Shown here piece by piece: positions 1 to 12,850 of a stretch of 64,000 nt of DNA (positions are counted from its first letter, which is position 1; every line of letters starts with the position of its first letter). A program made the translations under genes and the position numbers. The DNA lies in the NCBI GenBank assembly GCA_020152595.1, contig JAIGNY010001253.1:37501-101500 (forward strand), written 5' to 3'. The stretch is from Chiridota heheva (Eukaryota; Echinodermata; Holothuroidea; Apodida; Chiridotidae). The notes under the pieces were generated by a model. The model did no database searches, was not told the DNA's origin, and saw only the letters and a list, made by a program, of their open reading frames with translations.

Positions 1-1416
1 CCAAATTTGACCACATTTCTTTCACTCTCTTTTTGGTACCCAATTCAATGAGTTGCCAAATTTGACCTTATTTCTCTCACTCTCTTTTTGGTACCCAATT
101 CAATGTGTTGCCAAATTTAACCTTATTTCTCTCACTCTCTTTTTTGTACCCAATTCAATGAGTTGCCAAATTTGACCATATTTCTCAAACTCTCTTTTTT
201 GTACCCAATTCAATGAGTTGCCAAATTTGACCATATTTCTCAAACTCTACTTTTTTGTACCCAATTCAATGAGTTGCCATATTTGACCATATTTCTCAAA
301 CTCTCTTTTTTGTACCCAATTCAATGAGTTGCCAAATTTGACCATATTTCTCAGGCTCAAACTCTCTTTTTTGTACCCAATTCAATGAGTTGCCATATTT
401 GACCATATTTCTCTCACTCTCTTTTTTGTACCCAATTCAATGAGTTGCCAAATTTGACCTTATTTCTCCCACTCTCTTTTTTGTACCCAATTCAATGAGT
501 TGCCAAATTTGACCTTATTTCTCCCACTCTCTTTTTTGTACCCAATTCAATGAGTTGCCAAATTTGACCATATTTCTCAAACTCTCTTTTTTGTACCCAA
601 TTCAATGAGTTGCCATATTTCTCAAACTCTCTTTTTTGTACCCATTTCAATGAGTTGCCAAATTTGACCATATTTCTCTCACTTTTTTTTTTTGTACCCA
701 ATTAAATGAGTTGCCAAATTTGACCATATTTCTCAAACTCTCGTTTTTGTACCCAATTCAATGAGTTGCCAAATTTGACCATATTTCTCACTCTCTTTTT
801 TTGTACCAAATTCAATGAGTTGCCAAATTTGACCATATTTCTCAAACTCTCGTTTTTGTACCCAATTCAATGAGTTGCCATATTTCTCTCACTCTCTTTT
901 TTGTACCCAATTCAATGAGTTGCCAAATTTGACCTTATTTCTCCCACTCTCTTTTTTGTACCCAATTCAATGAGTTGCCATATTTCTCAAACTCTCTTTT
1001 TTGTACCCATTTCAATGAGTTGCCAAATTTGACCATATTTCTCTCACTTTTTTTTTTTGTACCCAATTAAATGAGTTGCCAAATTTGACCATATTTCTCA
1101 AACTCTCGTTTTTGTACCCAATTCAATGAGTTGCCAAATTTGACCATATTTCTCACTCTCTTTTTTTGTACCAAATTCAATGAGTTGGCATATTTGACCG
1201 TATCCATATTCCTCAAACTCTCTTTTTTGTACCCAATTCAATGAGTTGCCAAATTTGACCATATTTCTTAAACTCTTTTTTTGTACCCAATTCAATGAGT
1301 TGCCAAATGTGAGCATATTTCTCTCACTCTCTTTTTTGTACCCAATTCAATGAGTTGCCAAATTTGACCATATTTCTGAAACTCTCTTTTTTGTACCCAA
1401 TTCAATGAGTTGCCAA
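1..1416. repeat. 55-bp minisatellite, left-truncated by window
   Basis: About 25 head-to-tail copies of a ~55-bp unit with the landmarks GAGTTGCCAAATTTGACC and TTTTTTGTACCCAATTCAA. Copies differ by short deletions (around 610, 880 and 980) and by CTCACTC versus CAAACTC variants. A block of several units near 480-720 recurs almost exactly near 900-1140, so multi-unit segments have been duplicated. The array already fills position 1 and continues to the left. Short open frames across it are by-products of the period. Confidence 0.95.
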
Positions 1417-3184
1417 AGCCTATTCATTGATATGATAAAAGTTGATTTATAAACAAATCTTATTCTGTTAAATATATATATAATCCCTGGTATATTCATT
1501 TTAATAGATGAGAAATATTTCTTTTGTTTGCTTTCTGGCGATAAATATTGTAAGAAAATCCACTAACATGGCTGCTTCAAAAGGATTTTTTTCATGCCTA
1601 TACCCTGTGTAAACAATCTTTACTATTCACGCAAGCTTTGATATTAATATTAAAAGGTTATCACTTGAAATATTACTTATTCTTGGGTAATTAACCAGCC
1701 CTGTACAAATTTTGAATGGTTTTTCGAAAAATTAAAATGGGCAGATGCTTGGCAAACACAAAAGATACAACAAACCTATTCAAATTTTGAAATAAATACT
1801 ACGTCAATGTTGAAATCATCGCCCATTTTGAATATATTGATTTTGGGGGAACCTATCAGAGCATTCCATTTGCCACTAAGAGTACCGGCTAATGTCGATA
1901 TACAATGTGAACTTTGAATTATTTTAAGCTTTTTGGTTTATTTTTTCCAGATTTTGCCTGCAGGTAACACTTGGCAATTAGCAACACAGAAACCATTTAC
2001 TATACCTTGACTTAAACAGATTATGAATGAAATTTGTTCAAGAATTAACTTTTTTTTTCAAGTGCTCCTAAAGATGAAAGCTTTCCTCAGTTTGAGTAGT
2101 TAGAAATACCAATAATCTACAATCTTAGATCATGAACCTACTGTTCTATTAATTGTAAATTATTCCACATCTAAAAATAGTAAAAAATCATATTTTCAAT
2201 TGTAATTATTTTTTGTATAATTTCAAGGACATGGTCATAAATTAATTGATGCCGCCAGTTTCCTCCTCCCTTACCTCACTATCTTAACCCTCCTCAGTGG
2301 CGCAACAGGCAGCTGCATATTCGTGCTAACATATGCTGGGGGGCCTACAGGGCCATTAGGCCTAATGGGAGCTCACCCACAGCAAAAGAATTTGTTACAT
2401 AACTTCAAAAGTGTTGGAGGGGTTTTTGTTGTTGTTGGGAGACCCTAGAGGTCGGGGACCCACTGCTCTACCCGGCAAGGGCCCCCCAGAGTTATGCCAC
2501 GGACCCTCCTTCCCTCCCCATTCAATGTTGAACCAAAATTGATAGTATATTGTTACATGCGACCTTCCACAAAAAATCAACGACACTCCAGAGGGTGACG
2601 AAGATTGCGCAATAACACTATCATTCATTAACTGGATGGCGCAGTTCCAGGAAATTACACGATAATCTCATACATTACTCATTCTGCCTGCTAATGCAAT
2701 CTTCTCGATTTGGAACTTTGTAACAATATTTCTCAAATTAAAACATTAATCAGAGGTACGCCCTGCTATGCCTATTTCTAAATATAGAATGTACTCGAAG
2801 TCAATATAAGAGACTGTTTTCAAGAAAATCGGCACGGTTTCATCAATTTACAATTAACTGCACATCGAGAATTGCCTGCCTTCATTCATTCAGTGTGTGG
2901 ATATTTATAAAAGTCAACTTGGAATTTTCGTTGACCTCTGCTTGAGGAATAAATTATCAGAGAAAATCTTTGCCTTAAACTGTCTACCAATATATATAAT
3001 GAAAAGTGGATCTTACAGCTGTTTATCAATTATTTCAATGAGCTCATAAACAGACTTAAAAATTTAAGAGAAATTATCACATCAAGATTGCTTCAGGATT
3101 CTTCGCGGAACTGGATACTGGATCATGTATCTTGGAAAACTTAAAAGAGCGAACCGTCGCCCACAGAGAGACCAGACAGATACT
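1417..3184. other. Intergenic, no gene seen
   Basis: AT-rich sequence with short A/T runs and a TA microsatellite near 1470. A more GC-rich patch at 2230-2640 gives a 77-codon minus frame with no recognisable domain, and I do not regard it as a gene. No splice-flanked coding segment was recognised. Confidence 0.6.
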
Positions 3185-3308
3185 ACATCATCTTCAGTAT
3201 CAGGTTAGGATATACAGTTAGGTTTAATCATCTTCAGTATCAGGTTAGGATATACAGTTAGGTTTGATCATCTTCAGTATCAGGTTAGGATATACAGTTA
3301 GGTTGGAT
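3185..3308. repeat. 40-bp tandem repeat, three copies
   Basis: Three near-identical 40-bp units built around CATCTTCAGTATCAGG and TTAGGATATACAGTTAGGTT begin near 3189, 3229 and 3269. They differ by only one or two bases, so the expansion is recent. Confidence 0.9.
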
Positions 3309-5440
3309 TATATTAAGAATCAGCCATTTTATAAGAAGAAAGTTTGAAACTTTAAATACACATACTCTGTTCAAAGTTAAAAGCCACTGATCTTGATTTT
3401 ATCTTTTGGCATTTTTCTGTTACTTTTCTATTTTGGGCCGGTAACAATATTTTACCCATATAAGCTCATGCTTTTATTACCTGTGTCTGCTGTCTACTCA
3501 CAAAGCTTTATTCTCTTATTCAGTTCAGAACGTTAAATATTAAACAAAATGAACACAATGAAAATTGACGACAGAAGAGAGATATGACACGACGACAAGC
3601 TTACCCCAATCAATACCAAGTGCAAAATATCTTGCCAATTGTTTGATACAATATTTACCTAAAATCTGGTTCCAACAGTTGGCATGGAAGAGGAGTTTGT
3701 TTACGGCTTGTTAAACAATGCAGTATTTATTTTATCAAAGATCTCTTTTCAATTGTGGTCTTGAGTAATGATCAGACTTATGCTGAAACAAACAACCTAA
3801 AATCTCAGCTCAAAGAGCTCACGTATTGACAAGTATCTGAATTTTAAGAAAAATTGAGAATTATCAAATTATCAACATCGCACCAACATATTCTTCCAGT
3901 CGGAGTAAAGAAATTAAATTTTGCGGACTGTTATGCTACATTTCCTGATTTTACGGAATCAAGATACCTGTACTCCTGTGGAGCTGGAAAAAAACTACGG
4001 TTCCGGCAGTTATAACCGCATAAAAATCAGGAATTTGCAGGAAGAAAAAAAAAAGCACAAAATAAAAAATAAATTTAGATTTCTTGAGTTAATTACAGTA
4101 TATGTGGTAAATATGTGCTCTAACAACATATTCCTCATGTAATTGTGCAATGAAACAGTATATAAAGATGTATTCACTACATTAATATTATTTCTGTCAC
4201 AATTTTTTGTGGGAAGATTTTCAACCGTTGACCTTTATTCAGAACCGTGGGAAATCTTATAATAAATTTCAACTCTGTTTACTGATTTTTCCACATCATA
4301 ATCCTAAATTTTCAATTTTCCAATTTTTCAAGTAGTATAAATAATGACCCAAATTTCAACCACCCCCAAATTTTGTCCATCTCATCATTCATGTGATTTT
4401 ACCCACCTTAGCAAAGTAAAAAAAAAAAAAAAAAAAATGGTTATGATCACCAATTGTAAATTTAAATGATACAATTTCTATGGGGTATCTGCATTGTCAT
4501 GCCCCGTGCATTAAATCCCGTAATACACGACCTTGAGTATTTGGCTTCAGTCCATTTTACAACAGGTTAATTTCTCAACAAGATGAAAAAAAGCTAACTT
4601 TTCTCGATTTTCATTCTTTTTTGTTGTTTTTATGCATTTTTAAGATCTAACACTGAAATTTTATAAAAAAAAGATTAATGTTTTGGCATCCTGCTTATAT
4701 GCGTATTCAATGCACAGCTCAAAGGACTGCACTTTAGGAGGGTCATTCGGGAGTGCAAAGTCCTTTGCCCCGTGCAGTTAATACACATATAAGCACTCCA
4801 CCTCAACATTTATCTTTAACTAACTTTCACTATAAGGTTCTCTTGTCTCTCCTGCCAGACTACCAGTTTTTCAACCTTAAAGTCTGTACCCTCTTCTTTA
4901 CACATGAAGAGTATCTTGATGCCCCACCCCCCCCCCAACCATTTTTTGCTTTTAATGGGGATACCAAAATACCACCCCTTTGTCCACACACAGACATATT
5001 TTTCCACACACAGACATTCTTTGTCCACACACAGACATATTTTTCCACATGGCACAAAACTTTAAACTCTTATCTTGTTCATGTTATATACTAGATGAGA
5101 ACAAAAAGAAATAAATGGCAAAGAAAGTATTCAAAAACCTCACTTCAGTATTAATATACTCAAGGGGAAGGGATGGCAAATAACCTTTCCAGGTTATGAA
5201 ATAGGCCACACCCACCATAGCAACGCAGTAACCAGGTGGGGCAAACAAATTTAAAATCCACAATCATGCATGGCAATGCATTGACAATTTAGATGTTCAT
5301 ATGGCCTTCCGCAAGTTTTGATCCATTCATAATACTTCTCTGGATCTTTCGAGTTTTTAGCAAAAGGAATAAACAAAATTCTGTTTGCTTACGATTCTGG
5401 ATAACGGATTTAGCCCGTAGCAGACCCATAACAGGGCTCC
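3309..5440. other. Intergenic, no gene seen
   Basis: AT-rich with a ~20-nt A run near 4418-4437 and a small repeat at 4978-5048, where CCACACACAGACAT recurs four times. A 113-codon plus frame over the latter is low-complexity and proline-rich and resembles no family I know. A short piece at 5090-5150 resembles family B. Confidence 0.5.
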
Positions 5441-5550
5441 CAGTAAAGCTTTAAAAACCTTTAAAACCTTTAAAAACCTTTATTGACAAATTGAACCTTT
5501 ATTCCTTTCAAAATAATCTTTAAAACCTATAAAAACCTTTATTTTTAAAG
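5440..5550. repeat. AAACCTTTA-rich simple repeat
   Basis: Repeated TTTAAAAACCTTTATT-type motifs occur here, with a second small cluster near 5765-5805. It looks like a short, degenerate tandem repeat. Confidence 0.7.
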
Positions 5551-5819
5551 TTAAGTAAGGTAAATGATTCGAGTGCCCAGGTTTTAGCTTTATTGGTAAG
5601 TATACACATCCATTTAATAGCATATCTGTTCTCAACACACATTTAAAAAGTAGCAGGACCAAAATAAAATTTCCAACTTCCGTAAGTAATGGACTTTTGG
5701 CGCCACCAACTGCCTTTTGCCCCAGAATATACTCATTGTATAAAAATTTATTCCATGAGTTAACCTTTATAAACCTTTTTATTTAAAACCAAAACCTTTA
5801 TTTCAAAAAAAGTCACTGG

Positions 5820-6860
5820 GAGGCCTGCTATAATCGCAATTGTTGTTCACCATCTTGTTGGCACTCAGTCCGTGTGTGCAGAAATTGGTTTTGTACAGTA
5901 TATGCATTGACAACATGAGCGTGTGCCGCTAGCTAGCTGTACTGTACCAGTACCACGTAGAATGTTTGCCCTAATTTTTAGTTAAGCAGATTTTGTTGCT
6001 AGGCAAATTTGTGCAGTGATTGGTTAAGTAAGCTGTCAATCATCAAACCCAGAGAGGTTAATTGCCCCACAAAGACTGCAAAATATTTTGTTTTTTGTAA
6101 TAAAAGTATACAAATATACTTGAATTATTTGTATAATAAAAGCGATGTTATGCCTAGTTGTTATGCCTAGTTGTTGTAACCATGTTTTACCTTGTTGTTC
6201 AACTAAAATCTTTTACGGCCAGCCACCTGTGTTCAACATGGAGGTATTCAAGTTTAAATCTCTAGAACAAATGTCTGGTAACAGACTATCAGTGACATTT
6301 GTGACCCCACATTTAAAGTCTTTTGGTTTTTGTAATTGACTGAAATATTTTTCTGAGATTTTGTGGCTTACAACCTGTTAGGTATACAATATAGTTTGGA
6401 GAATATCAAATCCCCACCCGTAAATCCCCCTACCCATTCAAAGAGAAAAAGTATGTTCCTGAACTGAGTATAACAATTAACATTGTCAGAGGGCAAAATT
6501 GGCAAAATAATTTCTTTACGCTAACACATAAGAGTCTTCCTTTATAGGCACGGAACTTATCTTGCTAAAACTTGATACTTACACGTTGATGACAAATAGA
6601 GCTGAATTTGATGACTCTAGGAAGTCATTAAGTGTGGAGGGACTTCAAGGATGTCTAATTAAATTCTTCTGGTAATGATTTCCCGCCATAACATCAGAAA
6701 TAAAGTTCTCAATTTAGAAACAGTTGACTCAAACTTGCATGATTGCAACTTAAGATTCAAACATGATCTTCAACTTCACGTTGCTATGAGGCAGGCAAAG
6801 AATATCATACCATAAACCTGATGGCATGCATCTAGCAGTCCAAATGTATTATCTTGTATT
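5820..6860. other. Intergenic, no gene seen
   Basis: Ordinary AT-rich sequence. The short open frames have no recognisable composition or motif. Confidence 0.5.
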
Positions 6861-6939
6861 ATATTTTCAGTAAAAGGAACAAAATGGTGAAGAAATTATC
6901 CAAAAACTTTTATTACACTAAGAAGATATTCACTTGGTT

Positions 6940-8075
6940 GGAAATGCGGCCCGAGGTCATCAGACCGCAAAGCCAACGAGCGCATTCACCCCGCATTGAA
7001 CTGTGGCGTACCTCAAGGCAGCTGCCTGGGTCCCATATTATTCTTGTGTTATGTTTCTCAACTCTTCAGTATCAAAGCATATCCACAAGCCCATAGCAAT
7101 GTTTATGATACTCAGCTTTACTGCTCATTCACTGCCGGCTCTATCTCAGAGAAAGAGGCAGTTGCGGCAATGCAATAAGGTTTTGGATGGTCAAGAATAA
7201 TCTCTTGATCAATGACTCCAAGACTGAATTTCTTCTAATTGGCACTCGTCAGCAATTAGCTAAAGCTGGAGTCCAATCCATCAAAGTTGGTGATGCTGAA
7301 ATAAAACCATCTGTTAGTGTAACAAATTTGGGTGTTTATTTCCACTATCACATGTCTATGAATATTCATATTGGGAAAGTTTGTTCCAAAGCTTATCACG
7401 GTCTTCATAACATTCGTCAGATTGCCAAATATCTTAATGTAGATTCCATGAAAACCCTTATTAATGCTTTTGTTATAATTCACTTTGATTATTGTAATTC
7501 ACTTCTTGTTGGACTACCTGATTATCAACTTTACAGAATTCAAAGAATACTTAATGGTGCTGCTCGGTTGATTTTCAGACTACCAACATTTTCTCACATT
7601 AATGCTGTTTTGAAATCCCTTCACTGGTTACCAGTCAAACAAACAATTGATTATAAAATTATTTTACAAGTTTTCAAGTGCATTAAAGGCCTTGCTCCTA
7701 AATATTTATGTGAAATGGTAGTTGAAAAACCATCCTGCTATGACTTTCTTTTCAAGTCCCTATTTGTTCCCCGTATTAAGTATAAAACTCTTGGTGAAAG
7801 GGCCTTTGCTTATAAAGGTCCTTGGTTGTGGAATTCACTCCCAACTGAACTCAAATGTATTGATAATGTATCCCTGACCTCCTTCAAAACTAAGCTTAAA
7901 ACTTTTTTGTTTAAAAAGACATTAATCCAATGTGCAGCTTGATTCATCGTATTTCTATTTATGTTGTCATTTCTGTATTCTTATTTTTGTTTTTGTATCT
8001 AATTTCCTTGTGTGTAAAGCGCTTTTGAATGTGTTTACAAAATTAGCGTTATATAAATTTATATATTGTTATTAT
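6940..8075 (+). mobile_element. CR1/L2-type LINE 3' fragment (decayed reverse transcriptase)
   Basis: A 5'-truncated non-LTR retrotransposon. Around 6996-7130 the frame reads NCGVPQGSCLGPILF, the reverse-transcriptase motif before the catalytic site. The expected YADD box is damaged (only VYDTQLY remains) and a frameshift follows. From 7187 to 7942 a 251-codon frame carries the thumb and C-terminal part, with FDYCNSLLVGLP, LHWLPVKQTIDYKI and WNSLP, typical of CR1/L2/Rex1-like elements. The 3' untranslated end has TGTAAAGCGCTTTTGA and a GCGTTATATAAAT stretch followed by TATTGTTATTATT, the tail style of L2/CR1 elements. It cannot be active, because the endonuclease and palm are missing and the frame is broken. 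The clade is inferred by eye. Confidence 0.85.
7187..7942 (+). pseudogene. Reverse transcriptase thumb/C-terminal fragment of LINE
   Basis: The longest uninterrupted remnant of the LINE at 6.9-8.1 kb. The N-terminal residues LLINDSKTEFLLIGT follow directly on where the palm should end. The rest is the conserved region with paired leucine and tryptophan motifs (LHWLPV, WNSLP) and ends in a lysine-rich tail. The ATG at 7187 is incidental, because the real polyprotein entered this region from upstream. No nucleotide-binding aspartates remain, so no enzymatic activity is expected. Confidence 0.8.
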
Positions 8076-8187
8076 TGGAGTGAAAACAAAGAGATCAGCT
8101 GTGTTTGTTTACATGCCATATGTACCGCACACAGTAAACGCATACGGACTTGCTCACGTGTATCGCGCAAGGTTTGTTTTCACTCCA
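8076..8187. mobile_element. Small MITE-like inverted-repeat element
   Basis: The perfect 15-bp terminal inverted repeat TGGAGTGAAAACAAA at 8076-8090 is mirrored by TTTGTTTTCACTCCA at 8173-8187. It encloses ~80 bp that are richer in CpG than the surroundings. It abuts the ATT-rich tail of the preceding LINE. There is no coding capacity, so it would be non-autonomous. The superfamily is not assigned. Confidence 0.65.
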
Positions 8188-9724
8188 GCAAATGACGCCA
8201 TCTCCCAGATGTGACGTCGCACCAACCAAGTGAATTCAAGTATAAAGGTCAAGCAGGATTATATATGATAGGTACAAGGCTAGTGCCATCATAGCCTCGT
8301 GTTTATCAAAAGTCTTTCTACTGAAATAAATTTGGAAATTCGTGTGTGCTTAAAATCAACAGGTACTGTACATGCAGGGCAATAATCTCCCTCCAGTAAA
8401 ACGGGGGAGATGAGGGGGGGGGATGGGGGGGGGGAAACAGCTGTTGAAGGGAGCATGAGTAGAACCCTTTATGTCCCCCTTCTAAGACACTAAGCTTTTT
8501 ATCCGAGATGTACATCAACTATCCTTGTATTTCGAGGTACAAATATATTTTTTTTCTTGAAAACTGTGTAATTTATTTCTAAACTCTGGCGTATCCACCA
8601 GGAATTACAACCATGGGTATATGCTTTCATTTAGTAAAACATAATTTAATGAAGAATTTGTTATTTCACATATAAAGCAAAATGTTTTCAATCCAATAAA
8701 ATAGATTAACCGAATTTTGAGAAGATATATTCAAATTATTACAAAACTGTAAGTGAATGTATGACATCACGCTTAAGACTTTTATTTTCAAAGAAGCTTG
8801 CAACATCTTTAAATATCAATATCTTCTAAACAGAACGTGATATCATTTCTTCATAGCTTAGTTTTCTTATTTTCCACATATCACATGGGCCCATCTGACC
8901 ATAGGTGGGATTTGGGGGTACAATGAGGAATTTCCCCCTCCCCCACAATTTTTCAATATCTATATCTTTGGTATGGTGATATTTTTAGGTTGATTTTATG
9001 ATTTTGCCCCCCCTTCCCCTCCCCGACAGTAGGCAAGTCCCGATTATGCATCTGACTAAAAAACAATCTTTTAATTTTCTTAAAGCACAGAAGTCAAAGA
9101 CAAAAACATAGCACATGAATACCATGTGACAATGATGTATTCATCTACATTGCAGTTTTTCAGTCCCCTATGTTTTAAAATCTATGTAAAATGGCACATT
9201 TTTCAATAAGTTTGATGGAATTTCTTACAGCATTAAAAAAAAAAACATTTCTTTGGCTTCGTTCTTTATAACTCCTCCCCTTTTCCCAAACTCCCTCATG
9301 AGAAATAAACAGGCATTCAAAGATATCTTGCCTTGAGGTCCAGGCAGTTTAGGTTGACAAATCATGAAGTATACTTATTTAATGCAAGCATCAACCTGTT
9401 AGTAAAAATAGGATTTTTTCAGTAAAATGCTCTTTATGAACATAACTAGAAAACCAAAAGGTTTTGAGGTTCTGACGTGCAATATGGATTTTAAGTTATG
9501 AACTATTGTATAGTAAATGTTAGTACACAATGGGCTCAAAATGACAATGACAACCAAATAACTCAGTTCTCACATTACGCCAATTCCTCGTTAGAAGTTT
9601 TTTTAAGTTTTTTTTTTCTTTTTTTTTTTTCTCCTGTGCAATAGACTAAAAATTTATAGCGAGAGTTACTCATCATGATAAGAATGGAATTTCACGATTA
9701 ATTAGATTAAACAATTTTTAAAAC
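8188..9724. other. Intergenic with G-rich tract
   Basis: No gene was recognised. Positions 8401-8436 hold long G runs, and C runs lie near 8935-8945 and 9006-9025. A and T homopolymers lie near 9233-9246 and 9600-9632. Confidence 0.5.
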
Positions 9725-10545
9725 ATTAACATCTACATACCAGCTAACAACATTATCATTTCAAAGATTTTAACTTTAAGCCCTGCCTACTCATTAATAT
9801 GCATGAAATCGCCATCAAAAACAATACACATCTGCGGTCCATGGGAAATCTGTGTACACATATGACCTGAATCCCACGTATCGTTCTTGAGATACTGTGT
9901 TTACAAGCTCTCTTCAACAAAATAATGTTAAGCCCCGCCCACTAAGTATATCAGTAAAATTCAACATTTTTGTATGATAAACACATACACACTAGCTAAC
10001 AACATAATCACACCAAATATGGCACAAAATAGACATTTGGTTGTTAAATTATGAACATTTTAAGATTTTACCATTAAGCTCTGCCTACTAATTAATATGC
10101 ATGACATCACCACCAAAAACAATAGGCACATCTGCGGACCATGAGCTATCTGTGTCTTACATATGAACTGAATCCCATGTATCGTTCTTGAGATACTGTG
10201 TTTACAAGCCCTTTTCAACAAAATCATATTAAGCCCCGCCCACTATGCATATTAATAAAATTCAATGTTTTGGTACCATGAAAATGTACACACTAGCTAC
10301 CAGCATAATCACACCATATATAAAATAAAACAGACGTGCAGTTGTTGAAATATTAGCATTTCAAGATTTTCAACATTAAGACCCGCCTACTCATTAATAT
10401 GCACAACATAAACACCAAAAAAAAAAAGGGCACATCTACGGACCATGGGCTATCTGTGTACTACATATGACATGAATCCAGTGAATGGTTCTTGAGATAC
10501 CGTGTTTTGAGCTAGCATCACACACATACACACACACGGCATCAA
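9725..10545. repeat. ~300-bp repeat in three tandem copies
   Basis: Three diverged units each contain GCCTACTCATTAATATGC-like sequence, then CACATCTGCGG, CCATGGGCTATCTGTG and a GTTCTTGAGATACTGTGTTT block, followed by AAGCCCCGCCCACTA in the first two. The common block starts near 9780, 10078 and 10380. The third unit runs into a CA-rich stretch near 10520-10540. Divergence of roughly 10-20 percent (by eye) suggests an old duplication. Confidence 0.85.
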
Positions 10546-10989
10546 GACCGCATACTGTAGGTTCCTGATGCTGATTGCATCGGAACCAAAAACAACACCT
10601 TAAGAAGTAACCTATACAAGGAAAATGCAGTTCATAGCACTTATCAAATTTGTTACAGACTGAAAAGAAAAGAAACCCATCAGGATACAGGAAATATAAA
10701 ATTTGATAAGCACCCATTCTAACGGCAACTTTATTAATGTACATTATCTGTGCAGTAATATTAAAGATATATGAACAAGAAAATGAACTTAAATGGTTTC
10801 AAATGTAGTAAAAACCATGAAAAAAGCAAAACATTCCACCAAAACTGGTTCAAATTGACCGTATACAGCATTTGAAAACTTTAGGACACCTACTAAGCAT
10901 AAATAAATTGTGCAATATTTTGTGTCCAGATTCAGAATGGATCAACTAGAACATTTTTTACGAAAACATATTTCTTTTGGTCCTGAAAG

Positions 10990-11195
10990 ATTAGTTCAGT
11001 GGTGAAGCAACTTTATCTTATTTATCAAAGAGGACTTTAAAAATGGTGAAGAAACTACTTCCATATCTTGTTACGTTAAGGAAATATCCAACTTTTAAGC
11101 TCTGTCTTATCTATGTAGAAACGACTGGTGTAGTAAGTCTAATATGGACGGTTGGCGCCTTCATCCTCACATTCTTACCAGTTGATAATGTATTT
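10990..11195 (+). mobile_element. Family B interspersed repeat copy
   Basis: One of at least seven partial copies in the window of a family defined here by GATTAGTTCAGTGG, AGGACTTTAAAA, ATGGTGAAGAAA, a TTAAGGAAATAT block and TAGAAACGACTG. It shows no coding capacity. The ends are poorly defined, so its class is uncertain; a non-autonomous DNA transposon or a SINE would both fit. Confidence 0.6.
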
Positions 11196-11324
11196 TAAAG
11201 AAAATTTATTTCACTTTTTACTATATGAATTATTTTTCCTCATACTTTCTCTAGGTAGTAAATCATAATTACCCTGACAAGATTGTTTTTACTGGTTTCC
11301 TGACATATCCATTGCTTTTTAGCT

Positions 11325-11610
11325 ACAAAATTGTAGCCTGGAACAAAATATGATAATAGATTATACATAAAGACTTAGAGGAATCTGAGGCTGTGATGTC
11401 ACAACTTGTATGATTTCAGTTGTTTCTACACATGATACCAAACTTAAATATCTCCTTAACAGAATAAGATTTGTGAATGCTTTCTTCACCATTTTGTTTC
11501 TTTTGAAGTCCTCTTTCATATAAGATGGACATGCTTGACCACTGAATTAATCCTTTAATTCCCCCAAATATTTTGAGTGGGAGAAGTTGGCTATACTGAA
11601 CAAGAAAGAT
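11325..11610 (-). mobile_element. Family B interspersed repeat copy, inverted
   Basis: The best-preserved family B copy, in opposite orientation to the one 130 bp upstream. On the plus strand it reads TCTGAGGCTGTGATGTCACA, then TTTCTACACATGATACC, ATATCTCCTTAACAGAATAA, CACCATTTTGTTTCTTTTGA and TTTCATATAAGATGGACATG, ending near CTGAATTAATCC. The pair of inverted copies could form a hairpin. Confidence 0.65.
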
Positions 11611-12764
11611 ATTGGATATCATTATTACCTTGACCAAGATTTAGCAGTAGAATGTAATTTGGGAACCTTTGATATTTGAAATGTTAGAAAGAAATATAAA
11701 GAATTACATTCAAGAATTTTAGTTGTAATCCTATGCATGCAACAGATTTGGCCTGTGGTCTGCCTATTAAGAATAACCGGTTTAGATCATATCTTAAACG
11801 AATTAAGCCCATGTTGCCTCTAGGTGTCCATAGCCCAGACCCCTAACTTTGCTGTTTCACAGGGGCAGCCCACCCTGCTCCTCCTTGGGCCTGCCCTGCC
11901 CCCTGGAGGTCCGCCCTGCCCCTGGGGGTCCACCCTGCCCCTCATGAGAAAAAACTTTAAAATATATATATATATTTTCTTTTTATAGAATAATTAAAAA
12001 GAATAACTAAATTAGCCTCATAAATGAAATACCTTACATGGATACAGAACACAGAATGATAGCATAGTAAGCAATTGTCCTGTTTGGCTAATAACTGGTC
12101 CTAATCAGTCAGAATATTCATTCTAAGATGTATGATAGCCAAAATTCCAGAGCTTCTTCACCAGGGGATTGAGCCTTAAGTTGGCCCCTGGACTCCATGC
12201 TAAAAATACGCAGCGCTTCGTGTGCGCATTATTGTGCCCCTCAACAAGTCTAGCACCCTATCCCTTTTTAAATCAAGCTAGGGGTCTGATAGTCCTTTAA
12301 AATGTTTACAAACTAAGATTTGTTATAGCTGATATTGTGAGCATAAAGACTTGTTCTGATATGAATTCAATGCAGGTATAGATTTCTTCTTGTTCCATAC
12401 ACCTTTAAGGAATCTGTATAGTGAAAGTACAACAAGTCTAATGGAGAGCGAAACAAAAACAAGAGTAGAATTCTATTTTCCGCTAAATTCACATTTAGGC
12501 ATGTGTGAACAAATCACTCATCCTCTCATTCTTAACAATTGTTATTGTATTTTGAAGAAAATATGATTGCACTTTTGTACTATTTGAATTGCTTCTTCAA
12601 ATTTTGTCTAGGTGGTAATTTATGAAATCCTTACTAAATTCTGTTTTACTTCAAACTATCTTTAGGTGGTAAATTATAATTATCCTTACTAGATTCTGTT
12701 TTACTACTTTCCTAGCTGACATATACAATGGTTTTTAAGCCACAATCTCAGGAATATAGAAAAC
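11610..12764. other. Intergenic with short GC-rich tandem repeat
   Basis: Mostly AT-rich. Positions 11870-11945 hold three copies of a ~26-bp unit containing CCACCCTGCCCCTGGGGGTC-like sequence. No gene was recognised. Confidence 0.55.
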
Positions 12765-12850
12765 ATGAAGACTTCACAACTTGTCTGATTTCAGTCGTTT
12801 CTACACAAATAATGTAGAACTTAAATATCTCCATCACCTCTTTCATATAA
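12765..12850 (-). mobile_element. Family B copy, left part, split by an insertion
   Basis: Reads ACTTGTCTGATTTCAGTCG, TTTCTACACA and AAATATCTCC as in other inverted family B copies, then CTCTTTCATATAA. The rest of the same copy resumes at 13375 with TATAAGATGGAC. Compared with the copy at 11.4 kb it lacks an internal piece between the CTCC and CTCTTTC blocks. Confidence 0.7.

Noticed and set aside
492-1316. Small minus-strand frames in the 55-bp array
   Set aside because: Purely periodic translation of the minisatellite.
2395-2628. 77-codon minus frame in a GC-rich patch
   Set aside because: No family resemblance or splice context; composition explains the lack of stops.
4753-5094. 113-codon proline/histidine-rich frame
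   Set aside because: Spans a CACACAGACAT simple repeat and a C homopolymer; minus frames are equally open.
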